Counted from the stretch's first letter, positions 48,462-60,216 are shown. The stretch is DNA of 64,000 nt from Pseudomonas arsenicoxydans (GCF_006438915.1 NZ_RCZE01000002.1:604611-668610), one strand, 5' to 3'. Made by a program: numbers and translations. The notes: generated from the sequence alone by a model not told the origin.

Positions 48462-49310
48462 TCATCGTTCTGAGGCAGGTCGCTGAGCGCCCTGCGAGAA
48501 AAAGCGCCGGTGACTGGACACCGGCATCCGCGCCCTGATGGACGCCTGTTCGCTGCTATCGCGTTCGGCCAGCAGCACGGCCTCGCCTTGATCCTGTTGT
48601 GCCAGCACCCGGCCCCAGGGGTCGACGATTGCGGCATGCCCCCAGGTTTCTCGCGGCCCCGGATGCGTTCCACCCTGAGCGGCCGCCAGCACATAACATT
48701 GAGTCTCGATGGCCCGGGCGCGAATCAGTACATCCCAATGTGCCGCGCCGGTCACCGCCGTAAACGCCGACGGCGCGGTAATCAACTCCGCCCCGGCAGC
48801 ACGTAATTCGCTGTACAGCTCCGGGAAGCGCAGGTCGTAACACACCGTCAGGCCGACTCGACCGACCGGCGTATCCGCCACGACTATCCCACTGCCATAA
48901 GCATAGTCATCGGACTCGCGATAACGCCCTCGATTATCTGCCACGTCGACATCGAACAAGTGCAGCTTGTCGTAGCGCGCTACCGTCTCGCCATGATCAT
49001 TCACCAACAACGAGCAGGCATGCACCTTCGCCGTCGGTTGATCCACTGGCGGCAACGGCAATGTGCCGGCGACTATCCATAACTTGAGGTCGAGTGCGGT
49101 CTGTTTCAACCATGGCAGGATCGGGCCGTCACCCAATGCCTCGGCGCGGCCGATGTCGGCGATGTCGCGGCGGCCCATGGCGGCGAAGTTTTCCGGCAAT
49201 ACGGCGAGTTGCGCACCACCGGCCGCTGCCTGCTCAAGCAGCCGGCGGGCCTGGGTCAGGTTGGCCAGTACGTCGCTCTGGCTGACCATTTGAATAACCG
49301 CTACCGACAT
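48462..49310 (-). CDS. Carbon-nitrogen hydrolase (Nit/omega-amidase type)
   Basis: A 282-residue nitrilase-superfamily amidase. The Glu-Lys-Cys triad is Glu40 in VLPENFAAM, Lys in YDKLHLFDVD, and Cys in GLTVCYDLRFPELY. The group includes Nit1, a deaminated-glutathione amidase, and omega-amidases; Nit1-like repair activity fits best. A typical member of this conserved cluster. 99 bp after yhdP. Confidence 0.85.
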   Translation of the reverse strand: MSVAVIQMVSQSDVLANLTQARRLLEQAAAGGAQLAVLPENFAAMGRRDIADIGRAEALGDGPILPWLKQTALDLKLWIVAGTLPLPPVDQPTAKVHACSLLVNDHGETVARYDKLHLFDVDVADNRGRYRESDDYAYGSGIVVADTPVGRVGLTVCYDLRFPELYSELRAAGAELITAPSAFTAVTGAAHWDVLIRARAIETQCYVLAAAQGGTHPGPRETWGHAAIVDPWGRVLAQQDQGEAVLLAERDSSEQASIRARMPVSSHRRFFSQGAQRPASER

Positions 49311-49409
49311 GGTCTTTCCTTACTTGAGAAGTGTCAGCCACCTGTAGCAACCGCGGAAGGCTGCTACGAGACCTTCGTCATGCTACTCCATCGGCTAAGA
49401 CGTGGCTTT

Positions 49410-52400
49410 TCAAAAAGGCTTGTCAAAGGTGAATTTCGGATCTTTCCAGGGACCTTTGACGGTGTATTGCACACTGGCAAAACGAGACATGCGGTCACCT
49501 ATCAGTCGGTCGATCAGGAACAGCGCGCCGCCGACAGCGGGCGCGCCAACGATCAATGCCGCGATCGGCAAGTTAGTGGCCACCGGCAACGACACCAGCA
49601 ACTTGGCATCTATCCGGTCACCGACCAGGTTCAAGGTGCCATTAAGTTCAATGTTCGTGGACGGACCGGTCATTCGGATCGGTTCACGGGTGACGTAAAC
49701 GCCATTGGTGCCGACCAGCAATCCTTTGACCCGGTCATAACTCAGGCCTTTGCCAAACAAGTCGGAAAAGTCCAGGCGCAAACGTCGACCGATGGAGTTG
49801 AAATTAAGCAGGCCGAAAACTTTCAGGGCCTGGGCACTGGCATCGACCTCAACAATTTCGCCCTTGGTAAGGGTTGCATCAAGGGTGCCGGAGAAACGCT
49901 TGCTGGCCAGCCAGGCCGGCGAACCGGGCCAGCGACCGTCAACGTCCATATGAAATGACTCACTCGTGACACTCGGCGCAAAGCCCCAGCCTTTGAGGAC
50001 ATCGGCGAGATTCTTGCCGCTGATCCGCCCCTTGTACCAACTGCTGGAACTACCGGGCACACCTTCCCAGCCGCCACTGCCTTGTAACAGAATTCCTTTG
50101 AGGCCCATGTCCAGGGAGTTGAGCGCAATGCCCTTGGCGGTCGGACGGACTTTGAGCGACCAACCGCCCACCAGATCCGGCCCCAGGAACAGCTGGTTGA
50201 TGGTGATGTCCAGTGCCGGAATCTTTGTCGGGTCGACCGTAGCCAGTGGATCGGGCGAGTTCTCGTCGGCCACCACCTTGGGATCCGCCGCGGGCAGCCG
50301 CACGTATTGCAGATTGACCGTGATCGGTGCGGCTTTCGCATCGGGAACACCGACGGTGCCCTTGACCTGCTGGCTATCGAGTTGCAACGCCCAACTGGCG
50401 GGCTTTCGATTCACCTGTACGGAAGCCTGATCGAGGGTCGTGCCCAGCGCACTGAGCTTGCCAATCTGTAAGTCTGCACCGCTGAAAAACTGCTTGGCAC
50501 TGCCACCAGGATCCTGACCGGCGTACTTGCCCACCAAGTCCTGCCAGGGACCGACATCCAGCTCCGACAGCACACCGCGTACCCGCAGGCCTTTGGCGCC
50601 GGGCAATATCGCATCGCCACCACCGAGGAACAGCTCACCGCGGCCTTCGGCAAAATTGCCGCTCGGTGCTGCAAACGTGAAGTTTGCCAACTGACCATAA
50701 TTGACCCAGTAGCGCCGTTCCGGCCCCTGCAGGGTCATGCGGAACGTCGTGTCACGGCTGTCTTCGGCCGTCATGCCGAACGGGGCCGGCAGATCGACCT
50801 TCACACCCTTGAGGTTGGAATTGACCATCAACTGACTGTCGCCGCCAGCCAGGTTCAGTTGCAACTGATACGGGATCACCCCGGAAACCGGCAATGGCTG
50901 AGTAACGCTCAACCAGTCCGTGAGTTTCTTGACCTCGACCTGACCGGAAGCCGTGACGCGTGTCTTGATGTTGCCCGCATTGCCATCGGCGAAAATCCGC
51001 GCGGTGACAGGCTTGTCAAAAGCGCGGGCCCTGATGTTCTGTCCGCTTAATCCCTTGGTGCTGTCAAAGCGGAAATCACCCTTGAGTTGCGTCAACTCCA
51101 GCGCGGGGTCGGCCAGTTTCAGGCGTGCCTTGGCAGTCTTGAAGTCGACGAGAATCTTCGGTTGCTCGCCTTTGGCCAGCGGGATATCCAGATTCAACTT
51201 GCCTTGCAGCTCGCCCTCGCCTTCCCATTTGGCGAACGTCTCAGCGGTGCCGATCGGCGCTTCCTGCAGAATTTTCAGGCCATCGCCCAAGCCGCCGGCG
51301 AATCCACCGTCGAGGAACAGATGGACGTTTTTGCCATCGGGGACATGGGGAATATTGACGTAAATGTCGCGCACCTGGGTGTCGAGCAACTGGCCCTTGC
51401 TAGCCAGAACCCGCACGCCACTGTCTTCCACAAACACATCACCGGTGACCTTGCTGACATGCGGCCAGCCCGGCTGAAACGCCAGTTCGGCATCGTGCAC
51501 CTTGAAGAACAGGCTGATGCTGCGGGCGGTATCGGCCGCACCATGGTTCAGCGAGCCCTGATACTGGAAGAAACCTTCGTCTACCGCGCCCTTTAGAATG
51601 GCCGTACGCAACCATTCGTCGAGCGCCGGGCTGAGCATGCTCGGCAGGTACTTGGCAGTGTAGCGACCGTCTCCCTCGACCATGCCGACCCGCAGGTCCA
51701 TGTAGTCTTCCTGGGTGTGATCGAAATGCAGGCGGATCAGGAAGTCACCGGCAATCTTGCCCTCTTCGCCGAGCACCTTGAGGTACGGCGCGATCAGGGT
51801 GAAACCTTCTTTGTCGAGCTTCCAGGTCAGCGTCGCGTTGGCCTGGAGGTATTGCCATGGCTTGGCAAAAATCGGGGCCAGGTGCAGGACAAAGTCCTTG
51901 CTGTCCATGCGCAATTCACCCTTGCCGAGGTCACCGCTGATGCTACCGCTGACATTTCGTGCCGCCGGAGCGCCGTGATAGGCATCAAAACCTACCCGGT
52001 CGAGGTTCGCGGCGAAGCTGAACTTGCTGTCGTCGGTGGCATTGGGGCGCAAGTCGATCAGTACATTGCGCAGCCCACCAGTCACCTTGAGTTTTTCGAC
52101 CGCCGTGGCGACACCTTCGGGCAGCGGGCCCAGGGCGTTCAGCAACGGCGTGAGCGGGGTGAGGTCGACGCGGTCGGCTTGCAGGTGCCAGAGTTCTTCG
52201 ACCTTGTCGGTGGCTGAGGTTTGTGTGAGTTGCAGATGCGATTCCCAGCGCGTCTCGCCGAAGTTCATGGCCAGGGAATCCAGCGTCACCACCACGCCTT
52301 CTGTGCTGCGCTGGAAATAGCCATTGAGCGCCAGATTGTTGATCTGGATCGGCTTGCGTTCGGCGTAGGCGCCTTTGACTTGCGGGGCGTTCAAGCGAAT

Positions 52401-53213
52401 GGCCGCGGATTGCAGTTCGCCCTTGCCCCAATTGATCCAGAGCTCGCCACCGGCCTTGATCTCGGAAAAACTCCATTGTTGGGTGAGGCGCCCGGGCAGC
52501 CATTTCGACCAGTCGCTTTGCGGCAGGCTCAAGTAAGCCTCGGCTTCACCGTCCCGCCACTGACTGGCCTGGATGCGGGTGCGCAGGCTCATGGCCACTG
52601 GCTGGCCATCGGGCAAGGTCATTCGCGCATCGAGGCGTTGGCGAGAAGTACCGGTTTTCAGATTGAAGCCGACATAGGTCAAGGTCAGCGGCGGTTGGTC
52701 CAAGGGCTGCAAGGTCACTTGACTGTCGATCACCGAGAGCTGTTGGACCATTTGCATGCGGTTGAGCAGTTGTTCCGGATCAAGCGGCTGATCCTTCTGC
52801 ACCGGCAAACCTTCCAGCGTCCACTGGCCGTCGTCGCCTTCCTTGAGGCTGATCTTCAGGCCGTTCAACTCCAGATGAGCGATGCGCACCTGGCGGGCCA
52901 ATAGGCTTTCCCAAATGTCCGGCACCGCACGCACCTGATCCAGGTGCAGGGCATTGGCACCTTCGCCGACGGTCACGTCATGAGCCAGCAGGATCGGCGC
53001 AAAACCACTCCAGTTGCCTTCCAGCTTGCCGATTTGCAGCGGCATGCCCAAAGCCTCGGTGGCTTTGGTTTCGACGTCGACACGGTATTCGGCCACCAGA
53101 GGCGTCAGCTCTCGGCCGAGGCTGACGTACAACGCCATCAACACCAGTACCAACGCGCACAGGCCCAGACCCCAGCGGGTCAATGCAACCAAAATGCGTG
53201 TCAGACGTTCCAT
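49410..53213 (-). CDS. yhdP: AsmA-like lipid transport protein YhdP
   Basis: A 1267-residue YhdP family protein. One N-terminal membrane helix (ILVALTRWGLGLCALVLVLMALYVS) is followed by a huge periplasmic beta-taco domain (AsmA/DUF3971) and the C-terminal AsmA motif. Such proteins bridge the inner and outer membrane and move phospholipid outward, opposing Mla, whose genes are also in this window. ATG start MERLTRILVAL is used; seven residues of a longer frame are dropped. Length is normal for the family. Confidence 0.9.
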   Translation of the reverse strand: MERLTRILVALTRWGLGLCALVLVLMALYVSLGRELTPLVAEYRVDVETKATEALGMPLQIGKLEGNWSGFAPILLAHDVTVGEGANALHLDQVRAVPDIWESLLARQVRIAHLELNGLKISLKEGDDGQWTLEGLPVQKDQPLDPEQLLNRMQMVQQLSVIDSQVTLQPLDQPPLTLTYVGFNLKTGTSRQRLDARMTLPDGQPVAMSLRTRIQASQWRDGEAEAYLSLPQSDWSKWLPGRLTQQWSFSEIKAGGELWINWGKGELQSAAIRLNAPQVKGAYAERKPIQINNLALNGYFQRSTEGVVVTLDSLAMNFGETRWESHLQLTQTSATDKVEELWHLQADRVDLTPLTPLLNALGPLPEGVATAVEKLKVTGGLRNVLIDLRPNATDDSKFSFAANLDRVGFDAYHGAPAARNVSGSISGDLGKGELRMDSKDFVLHLAPIFAKPWQYLQANATLTWKLDKEGFTLIAPYLKVLGEEGKIAGDFLIRLHFDHTQEDYMDLRVGMVEGDGRYTAKYLPSMLSPALDEWLRTAILKGAVDEGFFQYQGSLNHGAADTARSISLFFKVHDAELAFQPGWPHVSKVTGDVFVEDSGVRVLASKGQLLDTQVRDIYVNIPHVPDGKNVHLFLDGGFAGGLGDGLKILQEAPIGTAETFAKWEGEGELQGKLNLDIPLAKGEQPKILVDFKTAKARLKLADPALELTQLKGDFRFDSTKGLSGQNIRARAFDKPVTARIFADGNAGNIKTRVTASGQVEVKKLTDWLSVTQPLPVSGVIPYQLQLNLAGGDSQLMVNSNLKGVKVDLPAPFGMTAEDSRDTTFRMTLQGPERRYWVNYGQLANFTFAAPSGNFAEGRGELFLGGGDAILPGAKGLRVRGVLSELDVGPWQDLVGKYAGQDPGGSAKQFFSGADLQIGKLSALGTTLDQASVQVNRKPASWALQLDSQQVKGTVGVPDAKAAPITVNLQYVRLPAADPKVVADENSPDPLATVDPTKIPALDITINQLFLGPDLVGGWSLKVRPTAKGIALNSLDMGLKGILLQGSGGWEGVPGSSSSWYKGRISGKNLADVLKGWGFAPSVTSESFHMDVDGRWPGSPAWLASKRFSGTLDATLTKGEIVEVDASAQALKVFGLLNFNSIGRRLRLDFSDLFGKGLSYDRVKGLLVGTNGVYVTREPIRMTGPSTNIELNGTLNLVGDRIDAKLLVSLPVATNLPIAALIVGAPAVGGALFLIDRLIGDRMSRFASVQYTVKGPWKDPKFTFDKPF

Positions 53214-53288
53214 GTCAGGTGGCTCCCATGGCAAAAATACTGCAAAAAGCTGAGGCCAGCTGTTCTAGTAAGGTTGAAACAAAGCGAT

Positions 53289-54746
53289 TCAGAGCAACAC
53301 CACGTCGTATTGTTCCTGGGAATACATGGTTTCCACCTGGAATCGGATCGTGCGTCCGATAAACCCTTCCAGCTCGGCAACGTTGCCTGACTCTTCGTCG
53401 AGCAAACGGTCGACGACTTTCTGGTTCGCCAATACACGATAGCCTTCCGCTTGATAGGCGCGCGCTTCGCGGAGGATTTCGCGGAAAATTTCGTAGCAGA
53501 CCGTTTCCGGCGTCTTCAACTTGCCCCGGCCCTGACAGCTGCTGCACGGTTCGCACAGCACTTGTTCAAGACTTTCGCGGGTGCGCTTGCGGGTCATCTG
53601 CACCAGGCCCAACTCGGTGATGCCGATGATGTTGGTCTTGGCGTGGTCGCGTTCCAGCTGCTTCTCGAGCGTGCGCAATACCTGGCGCTGGTGTTCCTCG
53701 TCTTCCATGTCAATGAAGTCGATGATGATGATCCCGCCCAGATTGCGCAGGCGCAGTTGACGGGCAATGGCGGTGGCGGCTTCAAGGTTCGTCTTGAAGA
53801 TGGTTTCTTCAAGGTTGCGATGGCCGACGAAGGCCCCGGTGTTGACGTCGATGGTGCTCATGGCTTCCGCCGGATCGACCACCAGATAACCGCCGGACTT
53901 GAGCGGGACTTTGCGCTCCAGGGCTTTCTGGATTTCGTCTTCGACGCCATACAAATCGAAAATAGGCCGCTCGCCCGGATAATGCTCCAGACGATCGGCG
54001 ATTTCCGGCATCAGTTCGGCGACGAACTGCGTGGTTTTCTGGAAGGTTTCCCGGGAATCGATGCGGATCTTCTCGATCTTAGGGCTCACCAGGTCACGCA
54101 GGGTGCGTAACGCGAGGCCGAGGTCTTCGTAGATCACACTCGGTGCGCTGATGGTTTTGATCTGTTCGTTGATCTGGTCCCAGAGACGGCGCAGGTAGCG
54201 GATGTCCATGAGGATCTCATCGGCGCCCGCCCCTTCGGCAGCGGTGCGCAAAATGAAACCGCCGGCCTCCTTGATGCCTTCTTTGGCCACACAATCGGTG
54301 ACCACTTGCTTGAGGCGCTCGCGCTCGGCCTCATCTTCGATCTTCAGTGAAATACCGACGTGAGCCGTGCGCGGCATGTACACCAGATAGCGCGATGGAA
54401 TCGACAGCTGCGTCGTCAGGCGTGCGCCTTTGGAACCGATCGGGTCCTTGGTGACCTGGACCACCAGGCTCTGGCCTTCATGGACCAGAGCGCTGATGCT
54501 TTCGACCGCAGGACCTTCGCGCAGGGAAATTTCCGAGGCGTGAATGAATGCCGCACGGTCCAGGCCGATGTCGACGAACGCCGCCTGCATGCCTGGCAAA
54601 ACCCGTACGACCTTGCCTTTATAGATGTTGCCGACGATCCCGCGCTTTTGCGTACGCTCGACGTGGACCTCTTGCAGAACACCGTTTTCGACCACCGCCA
54701 CGCGCGATTCCATCGGCGTGATGTTGATCAGAATCTCTTCACTCAT
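53289..54746 (-). CDS. rng: Ribonuclease G
   Basis: A 485-residue RNase G. The S1 domain lies at residues 40-125, the catalytic Asp pair in TIDVNTGAFVGH and IIIDFIDMEDEEHQR, and the zinc-link CEPCSSCQGRGKLK near residue 405. It matures 16S rRNA 5' ends and degrades some mRNAs. The start MSEEILINITP is used. The N-terminal nine codons of a longer frame are not. Confidence 0.94.
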   Translation of the reverse strand: MSEEILINITPMESRVAVVENGVLQEVHVERTQKRGIVGNIYKGKVVRVLPGMQAAFVDIGLDRAAFIHASEISLREGPAVESISALVHEGQSLVVQVTKDPIGSKGARLTTQLSIPSRYLVYMPRTAHVGISLKIEDEAERERLKQVVTDCVAKEGIKEAGGFILRTAAEGAGADEILMDIRYLRRLWDQINEQIKTISAPSVIYEDLGLALRTLRDLVSPKIEKIRIDSRETFQKTTQFVAELMPEIADRLEHYPGERPIFDLYGVEDEIQKALERKVPLKSGGYLVVDPAEAMSTIDVNTGAFVGHRNLEETIFKTNLEAATAIARQLRLRNLGGIIIIDFIDMEDEEHQRQVLRTLEKQLERDHAKTNIIGITELGLVQMTRKRTRESLEQVLCEPCSSCQGRGKLKTPETVCYEIFREILREARAYQAEGYRVLANQKVVDRLLDEESGNVAELEGFIGRTIRFQVETMYSQEQYDVVLL

Positions 54747-54803
54747 GGCAGGGTCTCGTTCAGGCATGTTCACGATAATGGCTGCATCTTGTCAGTACGA
54801 CGC

Positions 54804-55400
54804 TCAGCGCGCGTTAAGTGTTTGCCAACAGGGTATGCCGAAATGGCCGAGCAGTTCTGCGGTTTCGCACAGCGGCAACCCGACCACCGCCGAATAACTG
54901 CCGTTGAGCCCAGCAACAAAGACTGCACCCAGGCCCTGAATGCCGTAGCCACCCGCCTTGTCGCGAGGCTCGCGGCTGACCCAGTAGGCTGCCGCTTCTT
55001 CGCGACTGATGTTGCGAAACCGCACCAGACTGCGCACCACCCGAGACTCGCAGCGCTCGGCGTCGAGTACGGCGATGGCGGTCAGCACTTCATGTTCACG
55101 ACCGGCCAACAGCATAAGCATGGCGCACGCGTCAGCTTCGTCCACCGGTTTGCCAAGAATTTTGCCTTCCAGCACCACGGCGGTGTCGGCGCCCAGTACG
55201 CAAAAATCGGTGTCGGACACGACTAACCCGCGACCGGCCTCGGCTTTACCGCGCGCAAGGCGCTCGACATAGGCCGACGGGGATTCTTGAATCAAGGGGG
55301 TTTCATCGATGTCCGCGCTGATGGCGCAGAACGGCACGCCGATCTGCGTGAGCAGTTCACGCCGACGCGGCGAGGCTGAGGCGAGGTATAGCTGTTTCAT
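54804..55400 (-). CDS. maf: Maf nucleotide pyrophosphatase (YhdE)
   Basis: A 198-residue Maf protein. [18 protein letters not shown] is the substrate-binding start and [16 protein letters not shown] the metal site. YhdE-type enzymes hydrolyse dTTP, UTP and modified nucleotides. It sits between mreD and rng, the usual cell-shape operon arrangement. The start has been placed at MKQLYLAS; ten upstream residues dropped. Confidence 0.92.
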   Translation of the reverse strand: MKQLYLASASPRRRELLTQIGVPFCAISADIDETPLIQESPSAYVERLARGKAEAGRGLVVSDTDFCVLGADTAVVLEGKILGKPVDEADACAMLMLLAGREHEVLTAIAVLDAERCESRVVRSLVRFRNISREEAAAYWVSREPRDKAGGYGIQGLGAVFVAGLNGSYSAVVGLPLCETAELLGHFGIPCWQTLNAR

Positions 55401-55442
55401 CAAGACATCTCCCTGTCTAGTGCGGGCCAATGCCTGACCGAA

Positions 55443-55934
55443 TTAATTGATTTTGTAGCGCCGACGCAGCCCACGCAAACCGTAGCTGACCCAAGGCCAC
55501 AACAACGCGCTGACCAGTGCCGGCAGCACCAGCGCCAAGGTTGGCTGCCGGTTACCGGTCAAGGCACTCAGCCACAACTGAACAAGCTGCGCGAGGCCGA
55601 AGATCACCAGGATGACCAAGCTCTGTTGCCACATCGGAAACATGCGCAAGCGCTGTTGCAGCGACAGCACCAGGAAGGTGATCAAGGTCAGGATCAACGC
55701 ATTCTGGCCAAGCAACGTGCCGTACAGCACATCTTCGGCCAGCCCCAGGCACCAGGCGGTGACCATGCCGACTTTTTGCGGCAGGGTCAGCGCCCAGAAC
55801 GCGAGCAGCAACGCCAGCCACAACGGGCGGAGGATTTCCATGAATTGCGGCAGCGGTGAAACGCTGAGCAACAGGCCGATAGCGAACGTCAACCAGACAA
55901 TCCAGCCGTTTCGGGAGGCTTTGACGCCGACCAT
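55443..55934 (-). CDS. mreD: Rod shape-determining protein MreD
   Basis: A 163-residue inner-membrane protein with about five helices (WIVWLTFAIGLLLSVSPLP, WLALLLAFWALTLP and so on). Part of the elongasome with MreB, MreC and RodA. The ATG overlaps the mreC stop by one base, so it is coupled. Confidence 0.92.
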   Translation of the reverse strand: MVGVKASRNGWIVWLTFAIGLLLSVSPLPQFMEILRPLWLALLLAFWALTLPQKVGMVTAWCLGLAEDVLYGTLLGQNALILTLITFLVLSLQQRLRMFPMWQQSLVILVIFGLAQLVQLWLSALTGNRQPTLALVLPALVSALLWPWVSYGLRGLRRRYKIN

Positions 55935-57022
55935 TATTCTTGTCTCCCAGTGGCAGCCGGTTCGGGGACAGGCGGTTTGGCAGCAGGCTTCGCGGCCGGC
56001 GGTTTACTGGCGGCAGGCGGCTTGGCAGCGGCGGGCTTGGCCGGTTTGGCCGGGGTTGCAGGCGCCGCAGTTGCTGGGGCCGGTGCAGCGGGCGCCGGGC
56101 TGGTGACAGGTGCAGCAGGGGCCACAGCGGCCGCAGGAACCGGTTTCGGTACGGTGGCCGGAATGATCGGGCCGCCGCCGTGCTGGTCCAGTGCCTCTTG
56201 TGCCTGGGCCGCATCGTTGGCGCGTTCTTCGGCGGTGCGGCCATCGCTGAACACCAGCAGCAGATAACGACTGCGGTTCAGCGCAGCGGTTGGCACGGCG
56301 CGCACAATGGCAAATGGCTGGCCGGAATCGTGAATCACTTCCTTGACCGTCGCCACCGGGTAACCCGCCGGGAACCGCTGACCCAGGCCGGAGCTGACCA
56401 GCAGATCACCTTCCTTGATGTCGGCGGTGTCCGCTACGTGACGCAGTTCAAGGCGCTCCGGGTTGCCGGTGCCGCTGGCAATCGCCCGCAGCCCGTTACG
56501 GTTCACCTGCACCGGAATGCTGTGGGTCGTGTCGGTCAGCAGCAAAACACGGGAGGTGTAAGGCATCAACTCGACCACCTGTCCCATCAGGCCGCGGGCA
56601 TCGAGCACCGGCTGACCGAGGATCACACCGTCGCGTTCACCCTTGTTGATGATGATGCGATGGGTGAAGGGGTTCGGGTCCATGCCGATCAACTCGGCCA
56701 CTTCGACCTTCTCGTTGACCAGTGCGGAAGAGTTGAGCAACTCGCGCAGCCGAACGTTCTGCTCGGTGAGGGCGGCAAGCTTCTGCATGCGCCCCTGCAA
56801 CAGCAGGTTTTCGGTCTTGAGTTTTTCGTTTTCGGCGACGAGCTCGGTCCGGCTGCCAAATTGGCTGGCCACACCCTGCCATAGCCGCTGCGGCAGGTCG
56901 GTGATCCAGTAAGACTGCATCAGCACCAGCGACATTTGGCTACGCACTGGCTTGAGCAGTGTGAAGCGGGCATCGACCACCATCAGCGCGATCGAAAGCA
57001 CGACCAGCACCAATAAGCGCAC
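55934..57022 (-). CDS. mreC: Rod shape-determining protein MreC, start possibly 57058 (ATT)
   Basis: MreC with one N-terminal helix (LLVLVVLSIALMVVDA), a coiled coil near residues 60-95, and two beta barrels (GMDPNPFTHRIIINKGERDG). The C-terminal 60 residues are an Ala/Pro/Lys-rich low-complexity tail. The only canonical start is a GTG at 57022 with no close ribosome site. Upstream the frame continues as IKPLFSKGPSLGV, the conserved cytoplasmic tail, and GGGAGGAG is placed 5-8 bases before an ATT at 57056-57058. ATT (or a mis-seen start) is therefore the better site biologically. Confidence 0.88.
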   Translation of the reverse strand: MRLLVLVVLSIALMVVDARFTLLKPVRSQMSLVLMQSYWITDLPQRLWQGVASQFGSRTELVAENEKLKTENLLLQGRMQKLAALTEQNVRLRELLNSSALVNEKVEVAELIGMDPNPFTHRIIINKGERDGVILGQPVLDARGLMGQVVELMPYTSRVLLLTDTTHSIPVQVNRNGLRAIASGTGNPERLELRHVADTADIKEGDLLVSSGLGQRFPAGYPVATVKEVIHDSGQPFAIVRAVPTAALNRSRYLLLVFSDGRTAEERANDAAQAQEALDQHGGGPIIPATVPKPVPAAAVAPAAPVTSPAPAAPAPATAAPATPAKPAKPAAAKPPAASKPPAAKPAAKPPVPEPAATGRQE

Positions 57023-57201
57023 GCCCAGTGAAGGACCTTTGGAAAAAAGCGGTTTAATAAGCCGCTCCTCCCAGGCAAATGTTCTCTTTACTCATACGGC
57101 ATCAAACCGGCCTGGATGCAGACTGACAGAAGATAAACGCCAACAGGCAGCACTGCAAAGTGCCGCCTGCGCGCTCAACAGCATAGAGGCAATCCGGCGA
57201 C

Positions 57202-58251
<1,050 letters not shown>

Positions 58252-58283
58252 CTAGGCAACGCGTGGGTAAAAAAGTGCGGCAA

Positions 58284-58312
58284 ACTCTAACAACGACAGG
58301 GATTTTGGGCAA
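58284..58312 (-). promoter_or_regulatory. Predicted sigma-70 promoter of mreB
   Basis: On the minus strand TTGCCC is spaced by exactly 17 bases from TAGAGT, about 45 bases before the mreB ATG. Both hexamers keep the strongest positions of the consensus. Confidence 0.45.
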
Positions 58313-58450
58313 GGCGCCAATATGTTAAATTGGCCGCTTTTCTGTGCACCAACCCCCACAATCGCGGCCTTATGACCGTAGAAATGCGGTAGTGTTCCGA
58401 CAATCTAACACACGGACGCCGTCCGTTCTGTATTCCACTGGAGAATCGCA

Positions 58451-58738
58451 ATGGCGCTTGAACGCTCCGACGTGGAAAAAATCGCTCATTTGGCCTGCCT
58501 GGGCCTTAATGATGCCGATCTTCCACACATCACTTCGGCCCTGAACAGCATTCTGGGCCTGGTCGACGAAATGCAGGCGGTCAATACCGACGGTATCGAG
58601 CCGCTGGCCCACCCATTGGAAGCCAGCCAGCGCCTGCGTGCAGACGTCGTGACCGAGACCAATCATCGCGAGGCCTATCAGTCCATCGCACCAGCGGTCG
58701 AAAACGGCCTGTACCTGGTTCCGAAAGTCATCGACTAA
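58451..58738 (+). CDS. gatC: Aspartyl/glutamyl-tRNA amidotransferase subunit C
   Basis: A 95-residue GatC that stabilises GatA in the GatCAB complex. [19 protein letters not shown] at the start and [22 protein letters not shown] are typical. It forms gatCAB with the next two genes, 16 bp before gatA. GGAGAATCGCA supplies the ribosome site. Confidence 0.94.
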   Translation: MALERSDVEKIAHLACLGLNDADLPHITSALNSILGLVDEMQAVNTDGIEPLAHPLEASQRLRADVVTETNHREAYQSIAPAVENGLYLVPKVID

Positions 58739-58754
58739 AGGGAAAGAGCCTGCA

Positions 58755-60206
58755 ATGCATCACATGACTCTGGCCGAGATCGCCCGCGGACTCGCCGAAA
58801 AAAAGTTTTCTTCCGAAGAGCTGACCAAGACCCTGCTGGCGCGTATCGCCCTGCTTGATCCTCAGCTCAACAGTTTCATCAGCCTCACCGAAGACCTGGC
58901 GCTCCAGCAGGCGAAAGCCGCTGACGCACGCCGGGCCAATGGTGAGAGCGGCGCCCTGCTCGGCGCGCCGATTGCCCACAAAGACCTGTTCTGCACCCAG
59001 GGCATCCGCACCAGCTGCGGCTCGAAGATGCTCGACAACTTTAAAGCGCCGTACGACGCCACTGTCGTCGCCAAGCTGGCCGCTGCCGGGACCGTGACCC
59101 TGGGCAAGACCAACATGGACGAATTCGCCATGGGGTCGGCCAACGAGTCGAGCTACTACGGCCCGGTGAAAAACCCGTGGAACCTGGAACACGTGCCTGG
59201 CGGTTCGTCAGGCGGTTCGGCGGCCGCGGTTGCCGCGCGCCTGCTGCCTGCGGCCACCGGCACTGACACGGGCGGCTCGATCCGGCAGCCCGCCGCACTG
59301 ACCAACCTCACCGGCCTGAAACCGACGTACGGTCGCGTTTCGCGCTGGGGCATGATCGCCTACGCCTCCAGCCTCGATCAGGGCGGTCCTCTGGCCCGCA
59401 CCGCCGAAGACTGCGCGATCTTGCTGCAAGGCATGGCCGGTTTCGACCCGAACGACTCCACCAGCATCGACGAGCCAGTGCCTGATTACAGCGCCAGCCT
59501 CAACGGTTCGCTACAAGGTCTGCGCATTGGCGTGCCGAAAGAGTATTTCAGCGCCGGTCTCGACCCGCGCATTGCCGAGCTGATCCACAACAGCGTCAAG
59601 GAGCTGGAAAAACTCGGCGCCGTGATCAAGGAAATCAGCCTGCCGAACATGCAGCACGCGATTCCTGCGTACTACGTGATCGCCCCGGCAGAAGCCTCGT
59701 CCAACCTGTCGCGTTTCGACGGCGTACGCTTTGGCCATCGCTGCGAGAACCCGAAAGACCTGATCGACCTGTACAAGCGCTCTCGTGGCGAAGGGTTCGG
59801 CCCGGAAGTACAGCGCCGGATCATGGTCGGTGCCTACGCGCTGTCCGCCGGTTACTACGACGCCTACTACCTGAAGGCCCAGAAGATCCGTCGCTTGATC
59901 AAGAACGACTTCATGGCTGCCTTCAAAGAGGTCGACATCATCCTCGGCCCAACCACGCCGAACCCGGCCTGGAAGCTCGGCGCCAAGAACAGCGACCCGG
60001 TCGCTGCTTATCTGGAAGACGTCTACACCATCACCGCCAACCTCGCTGGCCTGCCGGGCTTGTCCATGCCCGCCGGTTTTGTCGACGGTCTGCCGGTGGG
60101 CGTGCAGTTGCTCGCTCCCTATTTCCAGGAAGGCCGTTTGCTCAACGTTGCGCACCAGTATCAGTTAAACACTGACTGGCACACCCGCACCCCAACCGGC
60201 TTCTGA
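58755..60206 (+). CDS. gatA: Aspartyl/glutamyl-tRNA amidotransferase subunit A
   Basis: A 483-residue amidase-signature protein. The Ser-cisSer-Lys triad is formed by Lys in [12 protein letters not shown], cis-Ser in [15 protein letters not shown] and the nucleophile in [15 protein letters not shown]. It releases ammonia from glutamine for transamidation of Asp-tRNA-Asn or Glu-tRNA-Gln. Confidence 0.96.
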   Translation: MHHMTLAEIARGLAEKKFSSEELTKTLLARIALLDPQLNSFISLTEDLALQQAKAADARRANGESGALLGAPIAHKDLFCTQGIRTSCGSKMLDNFKAPYDATVVAKLAAAGTVTLGKTNMDEFAMGSANESSYYGPVKNPWNLEHVPGGSSGGSAAAVAARLLPAATGTDTGGSIRQPAALTNLTGLKPTYGRVSRWGMIAYASSLDQGGPLARTAEDCAILLQGMAGFDPNDSTSIDEPVPDYSASLNGSLQGLRIGVPKEYFSAGLDPRIAELIHNSVKELEKLGAVIKEISLPNMQHAIPAYYVIAPAEASSNLSRFDGVRFGHRCENPKDLIDLYKRSRGEGFGPEVQRRIMVGAYALSAGYYDAYYLKAQKIRRLIKNDFMAAFKEVDIILGPTTPNPAWKLGAKNSDPVAAYLEDVYTITANLAGLPGLSMPAGFVDGLPVGVQLLAPYFQEGRLLNVAHQYQLNTDWHTRTPTGF

Positions 60207-60216
60207 GGAGACACAC

